Source: Propionibacteriaceae bacterium
GTDB taxonomy: Bacteria; Actinomycetota; Actinomycetes; Propionibacteriales; Propionibacteriaceae
Assembly (NCBI GenBank): GCA_030538175.1
Contig: JAUNUL010000006.1
Location: 1 to 23,916 of the forward strand
Length of the DNA: 23,916 bases
Reading direction: 5' to 3'
Part shown: piece after piece, positions 15,352 to 22,953 of the stretch
Position numbering within the stretch: position 1 is the stretch's first letter
How the letters are laid out: each line of letters starts with the position of its first letter
Program-made: the position numbers and the translations under genes
The notes under the pieces: generated by a model
What the model was told of the DNA's origin: nothing
What the model saw: only the letters and a program-made list of their open reading frames with translations
The model's database searches: none

Positions 15352-16250
15352 CTGGTCGGCCGCCGGCCCTGTCGAGCCGCGTGACCCTGGCCAGCCAACT
15401 CAAGGTCGGGGACATGCTCGGCCGCGGCGGCGGCCAGGGCGCGGTCTATGACCTGCCCCGCCAGGAGGGGTACGTCTATAAGCACTACTACGAGCCGATC
15501 TCCGGCGCCCGACAGAGCTTCGCCGAACTGGTCGACGCCGGCGTGCGACTGACCCCCGTGCTGGCCGCCCGGCGGGTGATGGCCCTGTGGCCGGTGCATG
15601 TGCTGGGCCCCGGGACTTCGGTGGAGGGCTATGTCATGCCGCGCATGCCGGGCCGATTCCGCGCGGAGATCCACACCCCTTATGGGTCGGACCTGCAGGA
15701 GGCGACACTGGACTTCGCGCTGGCACCGCCGCCCGGGCGGGCGTTCTATCCGGTGCGGCAGCTGACCGCTGGGGAGCGGGTCGAGTTGGTGGGCCTCGTT
15801 GGGCATTTCCTGCAATCGCTGCACAACCACGGCCTGGTCTATGGGGATTTGTCCCTGAAGAACATGCGGTACGCGACCGATCCGGTGGAGCTGTTGGTCA
15901 TGGATATGGACGGCGTGCACCACATCTCCACGCCGGTCATTCCGGCCAAGGATCTGGCGAACACGCCCGACTGGAATGACCCCCATCGAACCTCCGAATT
16001 GCCGCTCGGATTCGATCTCGATCGCTACAAATATGCGTTGTTGGTTTATCGCCTGATCGTGGCGAACAGCGTGTCCCAAGCATTCCCGGAGGATGCGTCC
16101 AGGATCGTGGTACCTCATGAATCGGGGTTGGACCCCGAACAGCGGGCCATGGTCGAATTCCTCCTGCATCGGGCCGCCTCCACCGGCACCGGCGGGCGGC
16201 CACCGATCAGTGAGTGGCTGACTGTCCTCGGCCCGACTTACACCGCCTGA
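15348..16250 (+). CDS. atypical protein kinase 2 of the vWA/PP2C cassette
   Basis: A 300-residue protein-kinase-fold enzyme and a diverged paralogue of the preceding kinase. The glycine loop is LGRGGGQGAVY, the lysine is K45 in VYKHYY, the catalytic loop is LVYGDLSLKNMRY (D167, N172) and the metal motif is DMDG (186-189). NTPDWNDP and DLDRYKYALLVYRLI align with the matching segments of kinase 1. The catalytic residues are kept, so both may be active. Unlike kinase 1 it has no tail beyond the kinase domain. The ATG overlaps the stop codon of kinase 1 by four bases (ATGA). An earlier in-frame start at 15318 would overlap more and has no better support. The operon ends here, and 187 bases of non-coding DNA follow. 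Confidence 0.84.
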   Translation: MTGRPPALSSRVTLASQLKVGDMLGRGGGQGAVYDLPRQEGYVYKHYYEPISGARQSFAELVDAGVRLTPVLAARRVMALWPVHVLGPGTSVEGYVMPRMPGRFRAEIHTPYGSDLQEATLDFALAPPPGRAFYPVRQLTAGERVELVGLVGHFLQSLHNHGLVYGDLSLKNMRYATDPVELLVMDMDGVHHISTPVIPAKDLANTPDWNDPHRTSELPLGFDLDRYKYALLVYRLIVANSVSQAFPEDASRIVVPHESGLDPEQRAMVEFLLHRAASTGTGGRPPISEWLTVLGPTYTA

Positions 16251-16348
16251 TGCGACTTGGGCGGCACCTACGCGAGCTTGCTAAACTCTCACGCGGCGGA
16301 AGAGTCCCGTCCAGCGGCATCGACTCTGATTCCGTTGAAATCCGGTGC

Positions 16349-16360
16349 TACTGTGACAGT
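16349..16360 (+). promoter_or_regulatory. palindrome and candidate -10 upstream of the glycosyltransferase-like gene
   Basis: ACTGTGACAGT (16350-16360) is a perfect 11-base palindrome with a central G. It overlaps TACTGT (16349-16354), which fits a -10 hexamer. The following 77 bases would be an untranslated leader to the GTG at 16438. Such an overlap suits a repressor site. The rest of the 187-base gap shows no gene. Confidence 0.35.
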
Positions 16361-16437
16361 GCAGTCCTGCTGCGGCAGGCCGACGCAAATGCGACCCGCA
16401 CGAGCCGCAGCAAGCGGGCGAGATCGCGGGGATCCTT

Positions 16438-17469
16438 GTGTTAGAGGCAGCAACGTATTGGCGTGCCCGGTTCGGACCGTGGCCCACAGCAAAGCCGGCA
16501 AAGCCTGGCTATTCCTTGTTGATGCCGGTGCCGGGTGACCTCCCGGTGTTTTTGGAGATCGCCCTGGAGACATGCCGGGCCCAGGAACATGCACACCGCG
16601 TTGAGACCATCGTCGTGCCGGACCGGATGACCAAGGAAACGACGGCGGTTGTGGAGCGCTTCCGTCCCGATTGGCCGGGGGAGTTGAAGATCCAGCCTCT
16701 GCCCATGCCGGAGCGGCTTTTCCTGCCCAAGCTGAAGAACCCGTTCCACAACTATGGCGTCCAGCTGATCGCCGGTGTCCAGGCCAGCAGCGGCACCCAC
16801 GTGATCCTCCACGATGCCGACCTGTTCCACATGGACCGGGATGCGCTCGATACGCGCTATCGCGAGACCGCCGACAACAACCTGATCGTGTCCGGCATCA
16901 GCCCCGTGTGGGACACGTGGTTCGCCGACAACGACATCAACATTGCCGCGACCTGGGAACTCTGCGCTCAGCGGGACTGGCTGCGCGCCTTCCCACGGCA
17001 TTTCCACCTCGGCCACGATGGCGAGTTGCTCGGCGAGCAGCACACGTTCGACATCACGCTGCATGCCCAGGCTCTGTCGGATCCGGCGCGGATCAAGATC
17101 TTTGATCACGAGAACATCGTTCACTTCAACTTCGTCATCGGCGCCTATCGGCAATTCCAGACGACGTCGGGGCCGTATCTGGATGACAAGTTCCGGATGT
17201 TGCTCATCCGCCTGTTCGTCGACATGTTCGCTGAGGACAAGTCGATTTATACGGTGCCGGAGTTCGACGGTCTCGCCCAGGGCTTGACCGACAAGACCGG
17301 TCGGGTCTATTACCCCGAAGCCACCGATGAGGTCCGCGAGCAGTATCGCGACTTCCGCAGCAAGCTCGATCGGATTATCGAGGCGGATTGGATGTCCAAT
17401 CCCGTCCGGCGCGAGCATGCCGCGGAGTCGTTGGCCCCGTTCGACAACTTCTATGGGTACGCCCACTGA
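16438..17469 (+). CDS. glycosyltransferase-like protein (GT-A fold, DAD motif)
   Basis: A 343-residue protein with the layout of a GT-A glycosyltransferase. An N-terminal strand YSLLMPVPGDLPVFLEIALETC leads to a second strand ETIVVPD, then THVILHDADLFHMD. Its DAD at residues 126-128 matches the DxD motif that binds a metal and nucleotide sugar. ISPVWDTWF and FHLGHDGELLGEQHTFD follow, and HENIVHFNFVIGAYRQF could be the acceptor side. No membrane segment is visible. I do not recognise the exact family or sugar. GTG at 16438 is the start because GGGG lies six to seven bases before it and no better one exists. The gene converges on the tyrosine phosphatase with a 29-base gap; no other glycan genes are adjacent. 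Confidence 0.65.
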   Translation: MLEAATYWRARFGPWPTAKPAKPGYSLLMPVPGDLPVFLEIALETCRAQEHAHRVETIVVPDRMTKETTAVVERFRPDWPGELKIQPLPMPERLFLPKLKNPFHNYGVQLIAGVQASSGTHVILHDADLFHMDRDALDTRYRETADNNLIVSGISPVWDTWFADNDINIAATWELCAQRDWLRAFPRHFHLGHDGELLGEQHTFDITLHAQALSDPARIKIFDHENIVHFNFVIGAYRQFQTTSGPYLDDKFRMLLIRLFVDMFAEDKSIYTVPEFDGLAQGLTDKTGRVYYPEATDEVREQYRDFRSKLDRIIEADWMSNPVRREHAAESLAPFDNFYGYAH

Positions 17470-17498
17470 GCGCACGCGAGTGAGCGGAGAGGGTCGCG

Positions 17499-18005
17499 TC
17501 AGCGGCCTTCTCCGTGCTGGGTGATCACCTCGTCGACCCGTCCGTCCTTGATGGCCATCACGAGCCCATCGACGGCATCCTCGAGCTGGTCATACATCGC
17601 CTCGAACGCGTCCCGCGGATAACCCCAAGGATCCGGGACATCCAGGATGCCTTGGCTGTGGTCGGTGGCGAACGCACCCATGCGGACCACCTTGGCGCGA
17701 TCCTCCGGGTTCTTGGCGAGCCGGAGAATGTTCGTCACATTCGAGCCGTCCATCGCCAGAATCAGATCGGCCTCAGCGAAATGCTGCGCCGTGAATTGCT
17801 GCGCGACCGTGGTGAATTCATAGCCGCGATGCTCGCCCTCGAGGATCGTCAACTCGAACGCTGGCTTGCCGATGTGATAATCCGCGGTCCCGGCGGAAGT
17901 CACCCGAACATCGTCGAGCCCCGCCTCGGCGAGCTTGCGCACCAGAACGGACTCCGCAGCAGGGGAACGGCATATATTGCCTAAACAGACAGTCATGATG
18001 TGCAT
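17499..18005 (-). CDS. low-molecular-weight protein tyrosine phosphatase
   Basis: A 168-residue cytoplasmic LMW-PTP, which removes phosphate from tyrosine (or arginine in some members). The active-site P-loop CLGNICRSP starts at C7 and gives the C-x5-R signature (C7, R13). The general acid is D125 in DVPDPWGYP, where family members often have DPYY or DPF. SAGTADYHIGKPA and the AEADLILAMDGSN block are the usual fold-forming segments. Length is normal. An in-frame ATG three codons in (17996) could also be the start. It lies 66 bases downstream of the alarmone synthetase gene on the same strand, so the two may be cotranscribed. Confidence 0.93.
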   Translation of the reverse strand: MHIMTVCLGNICRSPAAESVLVRKLAEAGLDDVRVTSAGTADYHIGKPAFELTILEGEHRGYEFTTVAQQFTAQHFAEADLILAMDGSNVTNILRLAKNPEDRAKVVRMGAFATDHSQGILDVPDPWGYPRDAFEAMYDQLEDAVDGLVMAIKDGRVDEVITQHGEGR

Positions 18006-18071
18006 GCGGCGAGTGTGGCAGGTCTGCTCGCGTTCAGCGACTCGGCTCAGCGGGGCTGCCCAACACCCACG

Positions 18072-18872
18072 TCAGTGGGGGTGAACTGAGTCAGCTGTCT
18101 TGGTGCTGCGGAAGAACTGCACCATCTGCTGCACGGTCGTGGAGTCCATGGACTTGGCGTCGTCGTCCCGTGCCGACCCTTGCACCTCCGCGTGCAGGCG
18201 TTCCATGCGGGCATCCAGCTGGGCAGCGGTGGCGGCAGCATCCCGCAACTCACCGGCCAGATGGGGCGGCACCTCGCCGCGGTATTTGTAGAAGATTTTG
18301 TGTTCCAGGCTCGCCCAGAAATCCATCGCGATCGTCCGGATCTGCACCTCGACGTTCACCGGCACCGGGCCTGTGGAGAGGAACACCGGGATCTCGATGA
18401 TCGCGTGGAGGGACTTGTAGCCACTGGCCTTCGGGTTCTTGATGTAATCCTTGATCTCCAACACGCGGACATCATTCTGGGATGCGAGCGCCCGCAGAAT
18501 CTCATAAGTGTCCGCGATGAAACTGCAGGTGATCCGGACCCCGGCGATATCGAAGATGTGCTCGCGAATGCACTCGATCGTCGGTTCACAGCCCTTCCGA
18601 ACAGCCTTGTTCAGAATGCTCTCCATGGTCTTCACCCGCGAACCGACGTGCTCAATCGGGTTGTAGTTGTGTAGGTGCAGGAATTCCTCGCGCAGGATAT
18701 TCACCTTGGTGAGGATCTCCTCGACCGCGAACCGGTGCTCCATCAGCATTCGTTCCGCGTCATCCCGCAACCTGACGGCCGAAGCCACCAGCTCGGGGTC
18801 AAGGAATGCGTGGGCGGGAGGCTGCGACCGCGGTGTCGTGTCAGCCCCGATCAGCACAGGTGGTTGAGACAT
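18072..18872 (-). CDS. small alarmone synthetase, GTP pyrophosphokinase (RelQ/RelP type)
   Basis: A 266-residue single-domain (p)ppGpp synthetase. It transfers pyrophosphate from ATP to GTP or GDP, without the hydrolase and regulatory domains of RelA/SpoT. Diagnostic segments are VGSRVKTMESILNK (R79, K81), the metal-binding DIAGVRI (D108), KASGYKSLHAIIEIP (about 148-162) and VNVEVQIRT, which contains E175 and Q177. A helical tail follows from residue 205. In Actinobacteria such enzymes act beside the long Rel enzyme during stress. A TAGACT -10 lies exactly six bases before the ATG, so the gene is probably leaderless. It is divergent from tmsA, with 141 bases between them. Confidence 0.9.
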   Translation of the reverse strand: MSQPPVLIGADTTPRSQPPAHAFLDPELVASAVRLRDDAERMLMEHRFAVEEILTKVNILREEFLHLHNYNPIEHVGSRVKTMESILNKAVRKGCEPTIECIREHIFDIAGVRITCSFIADTYEILRALASQNDVRVLEIKDYIKNPKASGYKSLHAIIEIPVFLSTGPVPVNVEVQIRTIAMDFWASLEHKIFYKYRGEVPPHLAGELRDAAATAAQLDARMERLHAEVQGSARDDDAKSMDSTTVQQMVQFFRSTKTADSVHPH

Positions 18873-18878
18873 GCGGTG

Positions 18879-18884
18879 AGTCTA
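18879..18884 (-). promoter_or_regulatory. -10 hexamer of a likely leaderless promoter (alarmone synthetase)
   Basis: On the minus strand TAGACT (TANNNT) is followed by exactly six bases and then the ATG. ATGAAA, 17 bases further upstream (18902-18907), keeps four of six -35 consensus bases. Confidence 0.55.
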
Positions 18885-18938
18885 GGTGCGGCCACCGACA
18901 TTTTCATGGGCTCGACTCTGCGCCGGCCCTCTCCGGGC

Positions 18939-18959
18939 CCCAGACTCCCGGAGTCTGGG
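18939..18959. repeat. 9-base inverted repeat in the divergent promoter region
   Basis: CCCAGACTC (18939-18947) and GAGTCTGGG (18951-18959) are perfect complements around CCG. The repeat lies midway between the starts of the alarmone synthetase (minus) and tmsA (plus). It could be an operator shared by both or a small transcription barrier. No T-run follows on either side. Confidence 0.45.
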
Positions 18960-19002
18960 CGCCACGGGGTTATGCAGCGGATAGGTCCGAGGATGGGCGG
19001 GA

Positions 19003-19008
19003 TACCGT
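19003..19008 (+). promoter_or_regulatory. -10 hexamer of a likely leaderless promoter (tmsA)
   Basis: TACCGT matches TANNNT and ends five bases before the ATG at 19014. It supports that ATG over the in-frame ATG at 18993, which would place the -10 inside the gene. Confidence 0.45.
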
Positions 19009-19013
19009 TAGCC

Positions 19014-20423
19014 ATGGCTTTGCGGGGGTGGGAACAGCACAAGGCGGCGGTGTTCCGGCTGCGAGATTCTTTTGACCGGCTTCCACCGGGGGCCAAAGTC
19101 CGGTTGGCCAAACCCACCTCGAACCTGTTCCGTCCCCGTTCCCGCCTAGCCGAACCGGGTTTGGACACCCAAGGCCTCACCGGGGTCATCGCCCTCGACC
19201 TGCCATCGGTCATGCGGGCGGGGGCGAGCGAGGAGTCCGCCCAGGTGGCGACCGCGGACGTGCAGGGCATGTGCACCTACGAAGACCTCGTCGCTGAAAC
19301 CCTGCCGCACGGGTTCATCCCGCTCGTGGTGCCCCAGCTGCGCACCATCACCCTCGGCGGTGCCGTGACCGGACTGGGCATCGAATCCACGAGCTTCCGC
19401 AACGGGTTCCCACACGAATCGGTGACCGAACTCGACATCCTCACCGGCGCCGGTGAGGTCGTCACCGTCCGCCCCGGCGATGAACTGTTCGATGCATTCC
19501 CCAATTCCTATGGCTCGTTGGGTTATGCAACCCGCGTGCAGATCGCCCTCGAGCGGGTGCCGGCGTACGCGGAACTCCGTCACATCCGGCTCACCGGACC
19601 CCATGAACTGACCGAGCTGATCGGGACGGTCGTCGAGACGCGCATGCACGGAGGAGTCCGCGTTGATGCCGTCGATGGGGTCGCCTTCACGCCCAACGAG
19701 ATCGTGGCGACCCTCGCCCGCTGGACCGACGAGCCGGGACCGACGAGCGACTACACCGGCCAACGCATCTTCTATCGCTCCCTGCTCGAGCGCGACACCG
19801 ACCGGCTGACCATGCACGACTATCTCTGGCGCTGGGACACCGATTGGTTCTGGTGCTCGCGCGCTTTCGGGGCCCAACACCCGGTCATCCGCCGGCTGTG
19901 GCCCAAACGCTGGCGCCGGTCTGACGTTTATCACCGACTCGTCGGCCTCGACCGCCGGTTCGGGATCCTCGACCGCCTCGATCGCCGCGCCGGCCGACCC
20001 GCCCGGGAACGGGTGATCCAGGACGTCGAGGTGCCCCTGGAGCGGCTGACCGAGTTCCTCACCTGGCTCGACGCCACCGTCGGCATGCGGCCGGTCTGGC
20101 TGTGCCCGGTGGTGGCCCGGGGGACGGTAACGGGTGAGCGGTGGCCGCTCTATCCGATGACGCCTGGCAAGGTCTGGGTCAACATCGGCTTCTGGGGAAC
20201 CGTGCAGGTCGGCCCCGATGCTCCGCACGGTCCGATGAACCGGGCCATCGAAGCGAAGGTGCTGGAGTTGGGCGGCCACAAGTCCCTGTATTCCGAGGCG
20301 TTCTTCGATCCTGAGACTTTCGATCGGTTGTACGCCGGCGCTCACCTCGCCCGCGTCAAAGCCGAGCACGACCCAGATGACCGGCTGACCTCCCTCTATG
20401 ACAAGGCGGTGCTACGACGATGA
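19014..20423 (+). CDS. tmsA: FAD-binding oxidoreductase, probable 10-methylene fatty acyl reductase
   Basis: A 469-residue flavoprotein of the FAD_binding_4/DHCR24-like type. The FAD domain runs over about residues 30-190, with ALDLPSVMRAG, TYEDLVAETLPHGFIPLVVPQLRTITLGGAVTG (shown in part here) and FRNGFPHESVTELDILTGAG as the usual FAD-cradling blocks. The C-terminal substrate domain ends in HDPDDRLTSLYDK. The reading as TmsA/BfaA rests on this fold and on the overlapping methyltransferase gene downstream. Such pairs make 10-methyl branched fatty acids such as tuberculostearate: the methyltransferase adds a methylene to a cis double bond, and the flavoprotein reduces it with NADPH. The start chosen is ATG 19014, supported by a -10 five bases upstream; the open frame left of it runs antisense to the alarmone gene. 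Confidence 0.78.
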   Translation: MALRGWEQHKAAVFRLRDSFDRLPPGAKVRLAKPTSNLFRPRSRLAEPGLDTQGLTGVIALDLPSVMRAGASEESAQVATADVQGMCTYEDLVAETLPHGFIPLVVPQLRTITLGGAVTGLGIESTSFRNGFPHESVTELDILTGAGEVVTVRPGDELFDAFPNSYGSLGYATRVQIALERVPAYAELRHIRLTGPHELTELIGTVVETRMHGGVRVDAVDGVAFTPNEIVATLARWTDEPGPTSDYTGQRIFYRSLLERDTDRLTMHDYLWRWDTDWFWCSRAFGAQHPVIRRLWPKRWRRSDVYHRLVGLDRRFGILDRLDRRAGRPARERVIQDVEVPLERLTEFLTWLDATVGMRPVWLCPVVARGTVTGERWPLYPMTPGKVWVNIGFWGTVQVGPDAPHGPMNRAIEAKVLELGGHKSLYSEAFFDPETFDRLYAGAHLARVKAEHDPDDRLTSLYDKAVLRR

Positions 20424-21745
20424 CGCACGATACCCACCAGCAGCACGAATCCCACCAGCCCAGGAGTGGCGCCATGCCCCGCACCCTGCCGATTGCCGAC
20501 GCGCTGGCGTCGCTGATGCGCCAGCGGTTGCCGGTGCGGTTGTCGGCGTACGACGGCAGCAGCGTCGGGCCACAGGATTCAGAACTCGGGATCGAGATCC
20601 TGACCCGGCGGGGGCTGGCGTACATCCTGACCGCCCCGGGGGATCTCGGGATGGCGCGGGCCTATATCGCGGGCGACCTCGCGCTGCATGGGGTTCACCC
20701 GGGTGATCCGTATGCCCTGCTGACCGGGTTGCAGGGCCGCTTGGAGTTCCGTACGCCGACCGTGCCGGAAATGGTCACCCTCACTCGTTCACTGGATTTG
20801 CTCAACCTCCGCCCACCCGCACCGCCGGCGCAGGAACGCCAGCCGCGGTGGCTGCGGACGGTGGAGGGCTTCCGGCATTCGCTCGCCCGGGATGCGGGCG
20901 CGATCTCGCATCACTACGACGTGTCGAACCGGTTCTATGAGCTCGTCCTGGGGCCGTCGATGGCGTACACCTGTGCGGTCTTTCCGACCGCTGATGCCAC
21001 CCTTGAGGAAGCCCAGCACGAGAAGCACGACCTGATCGCCCGCAAGCTTGACCTCCAGCCGGGGCAGCGGCTCCTCGATGTCGGCTGCGGCTGGGGTGGC
21101 ATGGTGCGGCATGCGGCCCGAAACTATGGCGTGAAGGCCCTCGGGGTCACCTTGTCGCGGCAACAGGCCGAATGGGCCCAAGCCGCCATCGAGCGCGACG
21201 GACTCGGGGATCTGGCGGAAATCCGACACGTCGACTATCGCGAGGTCACCGAGACGGGATTTGATGCGGTCAGCTCGATCGGGCTGACCGAGCACATCGG
21301 GGTCGCAAACTATCCGGCCTATTTCGCCCACCTCCGCGAGCGCCTGCGCCCGGGCGGACGGCTGCTGAACCACTGCATCACCCGCTCCCACAACCGCCAC
21401 CACCCGATCGGCGCCTTCCTGGATCGATATGTCTTCCCCGACGGGGAGCTCACCGGTTCCGGCCGCATCATCGCGACCGCCCAGGATGCCGGGCTCGAGG
21501 TCATGCACAGCGAGAACCTGCGGCCGCACTATGCGATGACGCTCGCGAGGTGGTGTGCCAACCTCGTGGAGCACTGGGACGAGTGCGTCGCGGAGGTCGG
21601 CCCGGAGACCGCGCGGGTCTGGGGTCTCTATCTCGCCGGATCCCGCGTCGGGTTCGAACGCAACGAAACCGAACTGCACCATGTGCTGGCCGTGCGCACC
21701 GAATCGGGCAACAGCGGAGGTTTCCCGCTGCGCCCGACCTGGTGA
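20420..21745 (+). CDS. tmsB: SAM-dependent fatty acid methyltransferase, CFA-synthase-like
   Basis: A 441-residue member of the cyclopropane-fatty-acid synthase family. Residues 57-110 include TAPGDLGMARAYIAGDLALHGVHPGDP, a conserved N-terminal block of this subfamily (cited in pieces: LGMARAYIAGDL, HPGDPY). AISHHYDVSNRFYELVLG leads into the methyltransferase domain. Its SAM-binding motif is LLDVGCGWGG (218-227), and GLTEHIG and NLRPHYAMTL follow. The product is expected to methylenate C10 of an oleoyl chain of a membrane phospholipid. The ATG at 20420 overlaps the tmsA stop codon (ATGA). The ATG at 20474 has AGGAG seven bases upstream and would remove a His-rich, poorly conserved arm. I think either is possible. 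It ends eight bases from the convergent reductase gene. Confidence 0.8.
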   Translation: MTHDTHQQHESHQPRSGAMPRTLPIADALASLMRQRLPVRLSAYDGSSVGPQDSELGIEILTRRGLAYILTAPGDLGMARAYIAGDLALHGVHPGDPYALLTGLQGRLEFRTPTVPEMVTLTRSLDLLNLRPPAPPAQERQPRWLRTVEGFRHSLARDAGAISHHYDVSNRFYELVLGPSMAYTCAVFPTADATLEEAQHEKHDLIARKLDLQPGQRLLDVGCGWGGMVRHAARNYGVKALGVTLSRQQAEWAQAAIERDGLGDLAEIRHVDYREVTETGFDAVSSIGLTEHIGVANYPAYFAHLRERLRPGGRLLNHCITRSHNRHHPIGAFLDRYVFPDGELTGSGRIIATAQDAGLEVMHSENLRPHYAMTLARWCANLVEHWDECVAEVGPETARVWGLYLAGSRVGFERNETELHHVLAVRTESGNSGGFPLRPTW

Positions 21746-21753
21746 TTCAGCGA

Positions 21754-22881
21754 CTAGCCCTGCACCGCTGCCGGGGACTTCCCGATCGCCGCCCGCAACT
21801 CCGTCAGTGCGCCCCAGTCGTTGGCGAGCGTGGCGGCGGTGATGATGCCGTCCTCGACCCAGTACGCCCGGAACACCCGCCCCGCCAGATCACCCGCGAC
21901 GATCACGTCCGCAGCCGATGAGGCGTGGCCGACATATTCCATGCCGAGGTCGTATTGGTCGGTGAAGAAGAACGGCAACTTCTCATAGGAAACGTGCCCA
22001 CCCACGAGGTTCTGCGCCGCGACCTTGGCGTGCTCGATCGCGGTGTCCCAGTGCTCGACGCGGATCCGCTGGCCGATGATCGGGTGATCGTGGTTGGCGA
22101 CATCGCCGATGGCATAGATGTCGGGATCCGATGTCCGCAGTTGGGCGTCCACGAGGATCCCGTTGTCCACCTCGAGCCCCGCCTGCTCAGCGAGCTCGGT
22201 GGCGGGGACTGCGCCGATGCCGACCACCACGAGGTCTGCTCCCGACAGGTCGTCTGTTGTGACCTGGGCGCCGAAGTGGAAGTCGACGCCGTTTTCGGTG
22301 TGCAGGTCGGCGAACACCTGGGCGATCTCGGGCCCGAGCACGCGCAGCAGCGGCAGGTCGGCGGACTCGAACACCGACACCTCCGTGCCCGCCAGCCGCG
22401 CAGCGGCGGCGACCTCCAACCCGATCCAGCCCGCGCCCACGAGCACGATCCGCTTGCCTTCACCGAACGCCGCGTGGATGCGGTCGGAGTCCTCGATGGT
22501 CCGCAGATAGCTGGTCGGCACCCCCGCCTCATCCGCAAGGCGCAGGTGCCGGGGTGCGGCTCCCGTCGCGATCAGGAGTTTGTCGTACGCCTGCTCGCCG
22601 CCCGCTGTGGCGACGACCTTCGCGGCAGGATCGATGGCGGTGACCTCGGTGTTCAACCGCAGGTCGACGTCGTGGGCGGCGTACCACTCCCGGTCGTGTA
22701 CGAACGCCTTCTCCAGCGGTTCTTTGCCGAGCAGGTAGCCCTTCGACAGTGGGGGCCGTGCATAGGGCACGTGATTCTCCGCGCCGAACAACACGATCGG
22801 GCCGGTGTGGCCGTTCTCGCGCAGGGCGGTGACGGCGGTTCCGCCAGCAAGTCCTGCACCGACGATGACGATGGTTTCCAT
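21754..22881 (-). CDS. FAD/NAD(P)-dependent oxidoreductase, ferredoxin-reductase type
   Basis: A 375-residue two-dinucleotide-domain flavoprotein. The FAD site is IVIVGAGLAGGTAVTALR (from residue 4), the NAD(P) site is RIVLVGAGWIGLEVAAAARL (from 144), and YAIGDVA (256-262) is the second FAD contact. RVEHWDTAIEHAKVAAQNL and PFFFTDQYDLGMEYVG are characteristic of ferredoxin or rubredoxin reductases of the P450/dioxygenase type (ThcD, RhcD). It moves electrons from NAD(P)H to a small iron-sulfur protein. No ferredoxin, P450 or oxygenase gene is nearby, so its partner is unknown. AAGGGGG lies about six bases before the ATG. It is 72 bases downstream of the acetyltransferase gene, probably in one transcript. 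Confidence 0.88.
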   Translation of the reverse strand: METIVIVGAGLAGGTAVTALRENGHTGPIVLFGAENHVPYARPPLSKGYLLGKEPLEKAFVHDREWYAAHDVDLRLNTEVTAIDPAAKVVATAGGEQAYDKLLIATGAAPRHLRLADEAGVPTSYLRTIEDSDRIHAAFGEGKRIVLVGAGWIGLEVAAAARLAGTEVSVFESADLPLLRVLGPEIAQVFADLHTENGVDFHFGAQVTTDDLSGADLVVVGIGAVPATELAEQAGLEVDNGILVDAQLRTSDPDIYAIGDVANHDHPIIGQRIRVEHWDTAIEHAKVAAQNLVGGHVSYEKLPFFFTDQYDLGMEYVGHASSAADVIVAGDLAGRVFRAYWVEDGIITAATLANDWGALTELRAAIGKSPAAVQG

Positions 22882-22953
22882 GACGAACCCCCTTTGGTTC
22901 GACGCGCCCGGACGATCCGGGTGGCCCTTTCTCGATCGGCTGGCAGCTGGTGG

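Noticed and set aside
18064..18079. CCCAC-GTCA-GTGGG hairpin at the alarmone synthetase stop codon
   Set aside because: No T-run follows on the minus strand, and the phosphatase gene downstream is probably cotranscribed.
18675..19013. Upstream extension of tmsA by 113 codons
   Set aside because: It is antisense to the alarmone synthetase and crosses the divergent promoter region.
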